A stretch of DNA of 8,068 nucleotides, taken from the NCBI GenBank assembly GCA_003695215.1, contig RFIM01000223.1, positions 1 through 8,068 of the forward strand, written 5' to 3'. This document shows, piece by piece, positions 1-6,287 of the stretch; position 1 is the stretch's first letter; each line of letters opens with the position of its first letter. This DNA comes from Chloroflexota bacterium. Lineage in GTDB: Bacteria > Chloroflexota > Anaerolineae > Aggregatilineales > UBA2796. The position numbers were made by a program, and so were the translations under genes. The notes beneath the pieces were generated by a model. That model saw only the letters and a program-made list of their open reading frames with translations. It searched no databases and was not told the DNA's origin.

Positions 1-2
1 GG

Positions 3-485
3 ATGAAAGGGCGCTCTGAGGTGCCATCTGGGCGTGGCGAAACCTGGGTCATTCTGCAGTTGTTGCTGTTGGGCGCGCTGATCCTAGCGCCAATGCTCGC
101 GCCTGAGCAATGGGCAGCGCCGCTGGGCGTGATAGCGCCCTGGCTAGGGCTCGTCATCGGTGCGCTCGGCTTGCTGATGGTCGGCCTTGCGGCCATCTAC
201 CTCGGGCGCAATTTGACCATTTTCCCGAAGCCGAAGGCGGACGGCTTCATGAGCGATCGCGGCATCTACCGTTTTGTCCGCCATCCGATGTACTGCGGCG
301 TGATCCTGAGCGCCTTCGGCTGGTCGTTGTGGCAGACGAACCTTGTGGCGCTGCTGATCAGCGCCTTGTTAGTCATCTTTTTTGATCGCAAAGCGGCGCA
401 GGAAGAGCGCTGGTTACAAGCGCAATATCCTGAATATGCCGACTATCGGCGGCGCGTCAAGAAGCTGATCCCGTTCATCTACTGA
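3..485 (+). CDS. Isoprenylcysteine carboxyl methyltransferase (ICMT)-family membrane protein
   Basis: A 160-aa integral membrane protein of the ICMT/PEMT-like superfamily. Hydrophobic segments lie at about residues 15-34, 40-68 and 98-127. The family signature follows: a G-I-Y-R-F-V-R-H-P-M-Y stretch at residues 87-97, then an acidic/aromatic tail (EERWLQAQYPEYADYRRRV, 134-152). In this superfamily the RHP-containing segment and the E-E...Y tail form the SAM-binding site at the membrane face. Bacterial members are usually annotated as methyltransferases of unknown substrate; they are not shown to act on prenylated proteins. The ATG is the third base of the window, so the real start could lie upstream, although the N-terminal charged stretch before the first membrane segment looks complete. 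dusB follows after 6 nt, suggesting co-transcription. The superfamily call is good; the substrate is unknown. Confidence 0.85.
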   Translation: MKGRSEVPSGRGETWVILQLLLLGALILAPMLAPEQWAAPLGVIAPWLGLVIGALGLLMVGLAAIYLGRNLTIFPKPKADGFMSDRGIYRFVRHPMYCGVILSAFGWSLWQTNLVALLISALLVIFFDRKAAQEERWLQAQYPEYADYRRRVKKLIPFIY

Positions 486-491
486 GCGCCT

Positions 492-1505
492 ATGACGGCA
501 CCTAGCGCAGCGCCGATCGCCGAGCAGATCGCTTTCAAGCCTTTCTACATCGGCCACATCCGCATCGAGACGCCGCTGACGTTGGCGCCGATGGCAGGGC
601 AGACCAGCTATGCCTTGCGCGCCCTGTGCCGCCAGCAGGGCGCTTGCGGTTTAGTCTGCACTGAGCTGTTGAGCAGCCAAGCTATTCATTACAAAAGCCG
701 CAAAACCTTCGACATGCTGGATTGGTCGCCCGACGAATTTCCGTTCGCAGTGCAGCTTTATGGCAGCGATCCTGAGCTGATGGCGGAAGCGGCGCGCTTT
801 GTGGTGGATCGCGGTGCAAGCATTGTGGATATCAACATGGGCTGTTGGGTGCCGAAGGTGGCCAAGACGGGCGCGGGCGCGGCGCTGTTGCGCGATGTCT
901 GTACGGCGACGCGCGTGGTCGAGGCAGTGGTGCGCGCCGTGAGCGTGCCTGTCACTGTCAAGGTGCGCGCCGGCTGGGATGCCAATACCTTGACGGCTGT
1001 GCCCTTTGCGCGCGCCGCCGAGCAAGCGGGCGTACAGGCGATAGCCGTGCATGCGCGCACAGCGGCACAAGGCTTCAGCGGCAAAGCCGATTGGGCGATC
1101 ATTCGGCAAGTTAAAGAGGCGGTCCGCATCCCTGTGATTGGCAATGGCGATGTGAAGGATGCAGAAGACGCTATCCGCATGTTCCGTGAGACGGGCTGCG
1201 ATGCTGTGATGATCGGGCGTGGCGCGCTAGGCAAACCCTGGCTGTTCAAGCACATCGCCCATCAAATCCGCACGGGCGAGCGCCTAGCGCCGCCAACGCC
1301 ACAGGCGATCGCGCAACTCGCCATACAACACGCGCAGCTCGCACTGTCGCGCACAGCGCTCTGTGAGAGGCAGGCTTGCCTTGAGCTGCGCGGCCAGCTG
1401 ACCAAATACCATCTAGGCGTGCGCCACGCAGCGGCGCTGCGCGATCAGCTGGTGCGCGTTGAATCGCTCGCCGAGATCGAGGCCTGCTTCAGGCAGGTCG
1501 AGTGA
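492..1505 (+). CDS. dusB: tRNA-dihydrouridine synthase, DusB/NifR3 type
   Basis: A 337-aa FMN-dependent enzyme that reduces specific uridines to dihydrouridine in the D-loop of tRNA, using NAD(P)H. Residues 1-250 form the TIM barrel. Visible motifs are L-A-P-M-A-G at 31-36 (FMN phosphate region), D-I-N-M-G-C at 113-118 carrying the catalytic Cys118, K-V-R-A-G at 157-161, the V-H-A-R-T segment at 186-190, G-N-G-D at 217-220 and I-G-R-G-A-L-G-K-P-W at 241-250. A helical tRNA-binding domain occupies about 255-337. The length fits DusB. One oddity: the proline that normally follows the catalytic cysteine (GCP) is Trp119 here (codon TGG). The start lies 6 nt after the upstream stop with no clear Shine-Dalgarno, so translation is probably coupled. 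The gene ends 8 nt from a convergent operon. The family is certain; the DusB subtype is likely from length and motif style. Confidence 0.93.
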   Translation: MTAPSAAPIAEQIAFKPFYIGHIRIETPLTLAPMAGQTSYALRALCRQQGACGLVCTELLSSQAIHYKSRKTFDMLDWSPDEFPFAVQLYGSDPELMAEAARFVVDRGASIVDINMGCWVPKVAKTGAGAALLRDVCTATRVVEAVVRAVSVPVTVKVRAGWDANTLTAVPFARAAEQAGVQAIAVHARTAAQGFSGKADWAIIRQVKEAVRIPVIGNGDVKDAEDAIRMFRETGCDAVMIGRGALGKPWLFKHIAHQIRTGERLAPPTPQAIAQLAIQHAQLALSRTALCERQACLELRGQLTKYHLGVRHAAALRDQLVRVESLAEIEACFRQVE

Positions 1506-1513
1506 AGCCGCAC

Positions 1514-1789
1514 TCAGAAGAATCGGAACCAGCGGCGGCGCTTGTAGCCTTCAGCCTTGCCCGCTCGGATCGCCGCCATGACTTTCTCAGCGAAACCTAA
1601 GGGCGCGCCGATCAACTCGGCAGTGATCAGCAAACGCTCCACAGCGCGCTCTGCGGCGCTCAAGGGCAGCGCTTGTGGCGCTCCCGATGGCGCAGACTCA
1701 GCCGCTTGACGCGCCGCCAGCTCAGCTGCCTCCGCTTCTGCGTCATCCTGATGGGCTAATTGTTTTGCGTCGTCTTGCTCTGCGCTCAT
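1514..1789 (-). CDS. Small acidic/Ala-rich protein downstream of ECF sigma; candidate sigma regulator
   Basis: A 91-aa protein I do not recognise. Residues 1-48 are Ala/Glu/Asp/Gln-rich and probably helical or disordered. Residues 44-77 look helical and include the segment GAPLGFAEKVMAAIRA (61-76). The tail KRRRWFRFF (83-91) is basic and aromatic. There is no signal peptide, no membrane segment, and no H-x3-C-x2-C zinc anti-sigma motif. It starts 16 nt after the sigma-factor stop, with an AGGAG ribosome binding site 8 nt before the ATG, so it belongs to the same transcript. Position immediately after an ECF sigma gene is the usual place for an anti-sigma factor, and a short F-x-x-x-V-M-x-x-I element occurs in some membrane or cytosolic sigma regulators. 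That role is inference from context only. Confidence 0.7.
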   Translation of the reverse strand: MSAEQDDAKQLAHQDDAEAEAAELAARQAAESAPSGAPQALPLSAAERAVERLLITAELIGAPLGFAEKVMAAIRAGKAEGYKRRRWFRFF

Positions 1790-1805
1790 CGGCAGGTCTC
1801 CTCAC

Positions 1806-2447
1806 TCAAGCGTCTTCAAAAATATCGGTCAGTTGTCTATCGCCCTGCCAGGCAACCAGCTTAGCGGCGAGCATCTGGCGAGCGCGGAACAAGCGGCTCT
1901 TGATGGCGCTCTCAGTGGTGCGTAACATCTCGGCGATCTCTTGGTAGGAATAATCGTACCAATAATGCAGCACTACAGCAGCGCGATGTTCGGGCGAGAG
2001 CTCGGCAAGCAGGCGCTGCACCAGCGCGGCCCGTTCGCTAGCGATGACAGCTTCCTCAGGCTCGGGCAGGTCGCTTTGCAGCAGGACGCGCGGCGGCAAT
2101 GGCTCGTCAATCGAGAGCCATTTCAGGCGCCGCCGCCGCAGACGATCGATGCAGAAGTTCGAGGCGATCGAGAGCAGCCAAGTGCGGAAGGGGCGCGCCG
2201 TATCATAGCGATCTAAGTTAGCATAGGCGCGCAGGAAAGTCTCCTGGGCTGCATCTTCAGCCTCGACGCGATTGCCCAAAAGACGATACGCCAAGTTGTA
2301 GACGGCATTTTGGTGCAACTTGACCAGCTCGCCAAAAGCGTCCTGATCGCCTTGCTGCACGCTGATCAGCCATGCCGTCTCTTGCTCTGTGGACAACGCC
2401 ATACTCTCCTGAACAACGCTTACGCGCGCAGCCGAGGAAGGTCGCAT
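1806..2447 (-). CDS. ECF (group 4) RNA polymerase sigma-70 factor
   Basis: An alternative sigma factor directing RNA polymerase to a dedicated regulon. Region 2 spans about residues 35-107: a D-x-D-A-F-G-E-L-V start, the core-binding segment with E-A-E-D-A-A-Q-E-T-F (62-71), and the -10-recognising helix F-R-T-W-L-L-S-I-A-S-N (87-97) followed by an Arg cluster. A linker with the acidic stretch 126-133 leads to region 4 (about 140-197), which has the helix-turn-helix Y-S-Y-Q-E-I-A-E-M-L...S-A-I-K-S-R-L-F-R-A-R (166-190). There is no region 1.1 or 3, as expected for ECF sigmas. Start choice is uncertain. ATG 2447 shares bases with the upstream stop (TAATG, translational coupling). ATG 2402 has AGGAG just 3 nt before it and gives a more typical 198-aa ECF N-terminus. 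It is the third gene of a four-gene unit. The ECF subgroup and regulon are unknown. Confidence 0.95.
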   Translation of the reverse strand: MRPSSAARVSVVQESMALSTEQETAWLISVQQGDQDAFGELVKLHQNAVYNLAYRLLGNRVEAEDAAQETFLRAYANLDRYDTARPFRTWLLSIASNFCIDRLRRRRLKWLSIDEPLPPRVLLQSDLPEPEEAVIASERAALVQRLLAELSPEHRAAVVLHYWYDYSYQEIAEMLRTTESAIKSRLFRARQMLAAKLVAWQGDRQLTDIFEDA

Positions 2448-2641
2448 TAGAGCCTGCGTGGCACAATCTTGCCCTGACTCAGGTTGCGCAGCGCGGCGCT
2501 GAGCGCAGCGACGTCGCGCTCAGCCAAGCTGAAGCTCAGGCTGACCGACGCGGCGAAGTGCTCAGCCTTAATGTGGGCGTTGTGCTGGGCGATCAGCGCG
2601 CGCACGCCGACCGAAGAAATCGGATAGCCATCAGCTGCCAT
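2447..2641 (-). CDS. 64-aa protein of unknown function, translationally coupled in the sigma operon
   Basis: A short protein I do not recognise. It begins with a helical stretch (GVRALIAQHNAHIKAEHFA, residues 12-30), then a probable beta strand (SVSLSFS, 32-38), then an amphipathic helix (LAERDVAALSAALRNLSQGK, 39-58). It has no signal peptide, membrane segment or cysteine. Evidence that it is a real gene is its packing: its ATG overlaps the end of the upstream gene by 11 nt, and its TAA stop shares bases with an ATG of the sigma gene (TAATG). There is no clear Shine-Dalgarno, consistent with coupled re-initiation. No matching family comes to mind. A role linked to sigma-factor control or to the upstream 145-aa protein is plausible but unproven. 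Confidence 0.65.
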   Translation of the reverse strand: MAADGYPISSVGVRALIAQHNAHIKAEHFAASVSLSFSLAERDVAALSAALRNLSQGKIVPRRL

Positions 2642-3068
2642 TGCGCTGGTGTGCGTATTCGGCCATCAGCCGCTCATAGGCGCCTGCCCAAGTCTCTGGG
2701 CGGCGCGTGAACCTGGTGATGGTGATCTCGACGAAGTGTGGCAACAAGGGCAGAATCACCATAGGCAACTGATCCCAAGCGCCTGTGCGCACCAATTCCT
2801 CAAGCCGACCGCAAGCTGCGCTCAGCCAGGCCCACTGTTTGCGGAATTGTTCGACCTTGTTCCAATAGTTGCGCTTTTCCCACGCCTGCATCGAGGCTTC
2901 AATGCCATCTTCGATCTCGCGGAAGCAGTAGATCAGCGTGGCGACCATATCGCGGGCTTCAGCATCCACTTCAGCCTTCTGGCCGAGATGGCGCAGCAGC
3001 TCAGCGGCTGTGCGCATATGTTGGCTGCGCAGCTTGCCTGCGCTCTCAGGGTTGATCACACGACTCAT
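2631..3068 (-). CDS. Conserved-looking helical protein of unknown function, first gene of the sigma operon
   Basis: A 145-aa cytosolic, mostly helical protein. It opens with SRVINPESAGKLRSQHM and continues through charged helices (about residues 19-66). An aromatic-rich segment, WEKRNYWNKVEQFRKQWAWL (63-82), is followed by a hydrophobic stretch LPMVILPLLP (101-110). I cannot assign a function; it feels like a lineage-restricted Chloroflexota family, but that is recollection, not a search. The start was chosen at ATG 3068, which has GGAG 8 nt upstream. A longer reading from GTG 3113 would overlap the extended -10 promoter at 3104-3112, so it would lie mostly upstream of the transcript. The gene overlaps the next ORF by 11 nt and heads the operon containing the ECF sigma factor. 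Confidence 0.75.
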   Translation of the reverse strand: MSRVINPESAGKLRSQHMRTAAELLRHLGQKAEVDAEARDMVATLIYCFREIEDGIEASMQAWEKRNYWNKVEQFRKQWAWLSAACGRLEELVRTGAWDQLPMVILPLLPHFVEITITRFTRRPETWAGAYERLMAEYAHQRNGS

Positions 3069-3103
3069 GCGAATTGCTCCAACTTGGCTGAAACGCTGCA
3101 ACG

Positions 3104-3112
3104 ATTGTAGCA
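3104..3112 (-). promoter_or_regulatory. Extended -10 promoter of the four-gene sigma operon
   Basis: On the minus strand the bases TGC-TACAAT form an extended -10 element with one mismatch to TATAAT. No good -35 hexamer lies 16-18 bp upstream. The predicted start of transcription is near 3097, about 29 nt before the ATG at 3068. The element sits 4 bp from the edge of the 13-bp inverted repeat, whose bases occupy the spacer and -35 region. Confidence 0.5.
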
Positions 3113-3115
3113 CAC

Positions 3116-3151
3116 CCTGCGAGCGGTCGAAGGTGTCGGACCGCTCGCAGG
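3116..3151. repeat. Perfect 13-bp inverted repeat between leuS and the sigma operon
   Basis: Arms CCTGCGAGCGGTC (3116-3128) and GACCGCTCGCAGG (3139-3151) are perfect complements around a 10-base loop. It begins 34 nt past the leuS stop and ends 4-7 bp from the -10 element of the downstream operon, so its arms cover that promoter's spacer and -35 region. As RNA it is a very stable hairpin at the 3' end of the leuS transcript, but neither side has a run of U, so it is not a standard intrinsic terminator. It could be a U-less terminator or mRNA 3'-end stabiliser, an operator for a dimeric regulator, or a dispersed palindromic repeat. Confidence 0.85.
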
Positions 3152-3185
3152 CGTCGTGGACGATCTGCTTTGGCGCAGCGATATT

Positions 3186-6023
3186 TCAGATGACCAGGTT
3201 CAGCATGCCGCGCTCGGCCACGTAGATGACTTTCTTGATCGCGCCGCCGTTGATGTGCTTCTGCACTTCAGGTGCAGCCAACGCTAAGGCGACTGCCTCT
3301 GACTCAGATAGGCCTGCAGGCGCTTGCAGGCGTGCGCGCAGCTTGCCGTTTACCGAGACTACTAGCGTGATCTCTTCTTCTTTCGCCACTTCAGGATCGT
3401 AGGCAGGGAAAGGCTGATTGTGGATGCTGTACGGCTCGCCGATGCGCTGCCAGAGCTCCTCGGCGATGTGCGGCGTGAAAGGCGCCATCAGCAGCAGCAA
3501 CGTCCGAATGGCCTCTTGCCAGGCAGGCGTGCCGCACACGGGCGTCTTGCGCGCTGCCATGAGCGTATTCTTCAGCTCCATCAGCGCCGCCACTGCCGTG
3601 TTGAAGCTGAAGGTCTCCAGGCCTTCGCCGACGCGATGGATGACCTGATGGACTTTGCGGCGCAAGGCACGCACGGCGCGCTCATCAGCTGCGCCTGGCA
3701 CAGGCGGCGAGTCCGTCACCACAGCCCAGACGTCGTTCAGCCAGCGCACCACGCCCTGAATGCCCTGCGAATCCCACGGCCCGCCGCTCTCCCAGCGGAA
3801 GGCGAACATCAAATAGCCGCGCACGGCATCGGCGCCATATTGCGCCACCAGTTGATCTGGCGCTACCACGTTGCCCTTGCTCTTGCTCATCTTCTCCGCG
3901 CCCAGGCGATAGCGCAAGGACTCGATCGGCACGCTGTTGCCCGCTCGATCGACGACCTGCGTCTCAGCAGTCACCTCTAGCGTGACCTGCGATCCGTCAA
4001 AGCGCTCGATCACGATCACGTTCTCGTTGCGCTTGATGATCTCGCCAATGGCAGTGTTCATGCGCGCTTCGCCTTCAGCCATGCCAAAGGCGCGTTCCAT
4101 CTCGCTCACGCTGCCCAGCAGCGTGTTGGCGGTATGTTCAGCCTCTTGCATCGCTTTGGCTGCAGCTTCATCGAGCACAACCACTTTGTGGACGTGCAAG
4201 GTCTCGGCTTGCCAGGCGCCGAAAGCGGCGATGTAGCTGCCTTCCATTGGCTCGCCGAGGATCATGCCCTGGTTGTAGAGCGCCAGCATCGGCTCGTGAT
4301 CGATAGGCGGCAATTTCGGATCGCGGCGCGAGGCAGCCTCTTTGTAGATGCCGCAATCGCGCATTGCCTTGGTGAAGAAGCGCGTGTACATCAGGTGCAT
4401 GGTAGCGTGCTCGATGCCGCCTGTGTACTGGTCAACAGGCAGCCAGTAAGCCGCCTCATCGGGATCGAAAGGCGCCTTATCGTAGTGTGGGCTCAGGTAA
4501 CGCAGCTGATACCAGGATGAACACATGAAAGTGTCCATTGTGTCCGTCTCGCGCTGAGCTTGGCTGCCACAACGCGGACAAGTGGTATTCAGAAAGGCGG
4601 GATGATATTTGAGCGGCGATTGGCCTGTTGGCATGAACTCCACATCCTCGGGCAGCAGGACAGGCAGCTGATCTTCGGGCACAGGCACGATGCCGCAAGT
4701 AGGGCAGTAGATGATCGGAATTGGCGCGCCCCAGTAGCGCTGACGGCTGATCAGCCAATCGCGCAGGCGGTAGGTCACGGCGCACTTGCCGATCCCTTGC
4801 GCCTCGAGCCATTCAATGACGCGATTGATGGCCTCGCGGCCCGCCGTCGGCGTGCCATCGAAGTGCGCGCTGTTGACCATCACGCCATCGCCGACGAAGG
4901 CCTCAGCCAGGCGCTCGCCCTCGAGGCGCTCGCCCTCGGGCTGGATGACGACGCGCACAGGCAGGCCGAATTGGCGCGCAAAGGCGAAGTCGCGCTCATC
5001 GTGGGCAGGCACAGCCATGATCGCGCCGCTGCCGTAGGTGATCAGCACGTAATCGGCGATCCAGATCGGAATGCGCTCCTGATTGACAGGATTGATGGCA
5101 TAGCCGCCTGTGAAGACGCCCGTCTTCTCCTTATCAGCGGCCGTGCGCTCGATCTCGCTCTGGCGCTGCGTCTGGGCGATGTAAGCCTCGACGGCGCTGC
5201 GCTGCTCAGGCGTCGTCACTTTCATCACCAGCGGATGCTCTGGCGCCAGAACCATGAAGGTAGCGCCCCAGAGCGTATCCGGCCGCGTGGTGAACACAGG
5301 CAGCGGATCGCCCTGCTCAGTGTGGAAGGTGACCTGCGCGCCTTCGCTGCGCCCGATCCAATTCGTCTGCATCAGCTTGACCTTCTCAGGCCAGCCCTCA
5401 GGATGCTGCAGCAGCTCTTCGGCGTAATTGGTGATGCGGAAGAACCATTGCTCCAGCTCTTTTTTGATGACAGGCGTGCCGCAACGCTCGCAATGCCGAT
5501 CCTCGCCCCAGACTTGCTCGCGCGCCAGCGTGGTGTTGCAATTCGGGCAGAAGTCCACGCTAGCGCGCTGACGGTAGGCCAGGCCGTTCTCATAGAATTT
5601 CAGGAAGAACCATTGCGTCCAGCGGTAGTACTCAGGATCGGAGCTGACCACCTCGCGCTCCCAATCGAAGATGGCGCCCATTGAGCGCAGCTGCTTGCGC
5701 ATGCGCTCGATGTTGGCGTACGTCCAGACCTTCGGATGCGTCCGATTTTTGATGGCGGCGTTCTCAGCCGGCAAGCCGAAGGCATCGAAGCCCATCGGGA
5801 AAAGGACGTTGTAGCCGCGCATGCGCATGTAACGCGCCCGCGCGTCCGATGGCGCCATGGCATACCAATGCCCGATGTGCAGATCGCCGCTCGGATACGG
5901 CAACATGGTCAACGCGTAGTGCTTAGGGCGGCTGTGATCGATGCGCGAACGGTACAGCCCGTCGGCCTCCCAGCGCGCCTGCCACTTCGGTTCGATCTCT
6001 TGTGGAACGTACTTCTCGGACAT
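3186..6023 (-). CDS. leuS: Leucyl-tRNA synthetase (bacterial type) with enlarged leucine-specific domain
   Basis: A 945-aa class Ia enzyme charging tRNA-Leu. In order: the Rossmann catalytic core with H49-I-G-H52; the first zinc module C159-x2-C162...C178-x2-C181; the CP1 editing domain (about 225-425) with TTRPDTLWG (245-253) and the conserved AHDERD (340-345), whose last Asp binds the amino group of misacylated residues; a second CxxC pair set at C440-x2-C443 and C482-x2-C485; the leucine-specific insertion; K711-M-S-K-S715; an anticodon-binding helical bundle (about 770-880); and a C-terminal domain (about 885-945). E. coli LeuRS is 860 aa. Most of the excess is between LYNQGMIL (582-589) and KMSKS, about 120 residues against about 60. 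A strong Shine-Dalgarno (GAGGGGG, 6028-6034) sits 4 nt before the ATG. A terminator only 36 nt upstream implies that transcription arrives by read-through from the leader promoter. Confidence 0.98.
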   Translation of the reverse strand: MSEKYVPQEIEPKWQARWEADGLYRSRIDHSRPKHYALTMLPYPSGDLHIGHWYAMAPSDARARYMRMRGYNVLFPMGFDAFGLPAENAAIKNRTHPKVWTYANIERMRKQLRSMGAIFDWEREVVSSDPEYYRWTQWFFLKFYENGLAYRQRASVDFCPNCNTTLAREQVWGEDRHCERCGTPVIKKELEQWFFRITNYAEELLQHPEGWPEKVKLMQTNWIGRSEGAQVTFHTEQGDPLPVFTTRPDTLWGATFMVLAPEHPLVMKVTTPEQRSAVEAYIAQTQRQSEIERTAADKEKTGVFTGGYAINPVNQERIPIWIADYVLITYGSGAIMAVPAHDERDFAFARQFGLPVRVVIQPEGERLEGERLAEAFVGDGVMVNSAHFDGTPTAGREAINRVIEWLEAQGIGKCAVTYRLRDWLISRQRYWGAPIPIIYCPTCGIVPVPEDQLPVLLPEDVEFMPTGQSPLKYHPAFLNTTCPRCGSQAQRETDTMDTFMCSSWYQLRYLSPHYDKAPFDPDEAAYWLPVDQYTGGIEHATMHLMYTRFFTKAMRDCGIYKEAASRRDPKLPPIDHEPMLALYNQGMILGEPMEGSYIAAFGAWQAETLHVHKVVVLDEAAAKAMQEAEHTANTLLGSVSEMERAFGMAEGEARMNTAIGEIIKRNENVIVIERFDGSQVTLEVTAETQVVDRAGNSVPIESLRYRLGAEKMSKSKGNVVAPDQLVAQYGADAVRGYLMFAFRWESGGPWDSQGIQGVVRWLNDVWAVVTDSPPVPGAADERAVRALRRKVHQVIHRVGEGLETFSFNTAVAALMELKNTLMAARKTPVCGTPAWQEAIRTLLLLMAPFTPHIAEELWQRIGEPYSIHNQPFPAYDPEVAKEEEITLVVSVNGKLRARLQAPAGLSESEAVALALAAPEVQKHINGGAIKKVIYVAERGMLNLVI
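4909..4938. repeat. Perfect 15-bp tandem duplication inside leuS
   Basis: The plus-strand unit AGGCGCTCGCCCTCG occurs twice in a row (4909-4923 and 4924-4938). It is in frame and gives a repeated five-residue unit (E-G-E-R-L) within residues 362-373 of LeuRS, on a surface stretch of the editing-domain region. It looks like a small slippage or duplication that the protein tolerates. Confidence 0.85.
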
Positions 6024-6059
6024 TTTTCCCCCTCAAGCGATGATGCATAATCCTAACAC

Positions 6060-6089
6060 AAAAAAGTCAGGCTCGTTGACGAACCTGAC
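6060..6089 (-). terminator. Intrinsic terminator in the leuS leader (attenuator terminator, segments 3:4)
   Basis: On the minus strand, GTCAGGTTCG (6089-6080) pairs with CGAGCCTGAC (6075-6066) in a continuous 10-bp stem with one G-U pair and a UCAA tetraloop. Six U residues follow (6065-6060). The A-rich bases just upstream (6096-6090) can pair with the U run and lengthen the stem, which could also give weak activity on the plus strand. It ends 36 nt before the leuS ATG, too close to leave room for a separate complete promoter. It therefore stands between the leader promoter and leuS, as an attenuator would. Confidence 0.85.
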
Positions 6090-6206
6090 CTCTTTTGAAG
6101 GCGCAGTCTGCTCAGGCTTTCAGCGGCGTTCAGGCATTGGGCGGCTGCGAACAGGTACACGCGCTGGCACGACTTTGGGCGGCTTCAAAAGGCGACCAAG
6201 TTCGTC
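6078..6206 (-). promoter_or_regulatory. Putative leuS antiterminator: leader codons pair with terminator 5' arm
   Basis: On the minus strand, 6206-6194 pairs with 6078-6090 (13 consecutive pairs, three G-U). After a 2x1 internal loop, 6191-6183 (CUUUUGAAG) pairs with 6092-6100 (CUUCAAAAG). After one C-C mismatch, 6181-6179 pairs with 6102-6104. In all there are 25 pairs, nested and co-linear, and they consume the whole 5' arm of the terminator, so the two folds exclude each other. The segment GACGAA at 6206-6201 can instead pair with UUCGUC at 6220-6215, which overlaps the first Leu codon of the leader ORF. This gives the 1:2 / 2:3 / 3:4 logic of a classical attenuator. All pairing is read directly from the sequence; regulation by leucine-tRNA is inference. 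Confidence 0.7.
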
Positions 6207-6248
6207 GAGTAGCTGACGAAGTCGAGCGGCGATGTTCGGCTTGCCCAT
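6120..6248 (-). CDS. 42-aa Leu-codon-rich leader peptide upstream of leuS
   Basis: A small ORF between the leader promoter and the attenuator terminator. An AGGAG ribosome binding site lies 9 nt before its ATG. Residues 1-21 hold six leucines, at positions 10, 13, 14, 17, 20 and 21. Their codons are CTT, CTA, CTC, CTT, CTT and TTG, with no CTG, although CTG is the common Leu codon in the neighbouring genes. The second half is Arg/Pro/Val-rich and basic. The stop is 30 nt before the terminator stem. Codons 15-22 are exactly the bases that form the 5' side of the predicted antiterminator. It most likely serves as a leader peptide whose translation senses charged tRNA-Leu; pheM-pheST of E. coli is a known synthetase precedent for that arrangement. 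It could instead be a stand-alone small basic protein. It also contains eight Arg codons, so an arginine signal cannot be excluded from sequence alone. Confidence 0.6.
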   Translation of the reverse strand: MGKPNIAARLRQLLDELGRLLKPPKVVPARVPVRSRPMPERR

Positions 6249-6287
6249 GCTCAGATGCTCCTGCTGCTGGCTAATTCTGATGTCCAG

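Noticed and set aside
1483..1515. Bidirectional terminator between dusB and the convergent sigma operon
   Set aside because: Only short stems are present (for example GAGTG/CACTC across the two stop codons) with no U tract, so I cannot support a terminator.
3069..3113. Longer start (GTG 3113) for the 145-aa protein
   Set aside because: It would place the first codons on top of the -10 element. The ATG at 3068 has a GGAG site at good spacing.
4560..5684. Long plus-strand open frame (374 codons) antisense to leuS
   Set aside because: It lies opposite a leuS frame full of recognisable motifs. Its own translation is Arg/Ala/Asp-rich without any domain, typical of the antisense of a GC-rich gene.
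6024..6281. T-box riboswitch in the leuS leader
   Set aside because: I find no T-box sequence of the TGGNACCGCG type before the terminator and no convincing specifier loop. The complementarity instead involves the small ORF codons.
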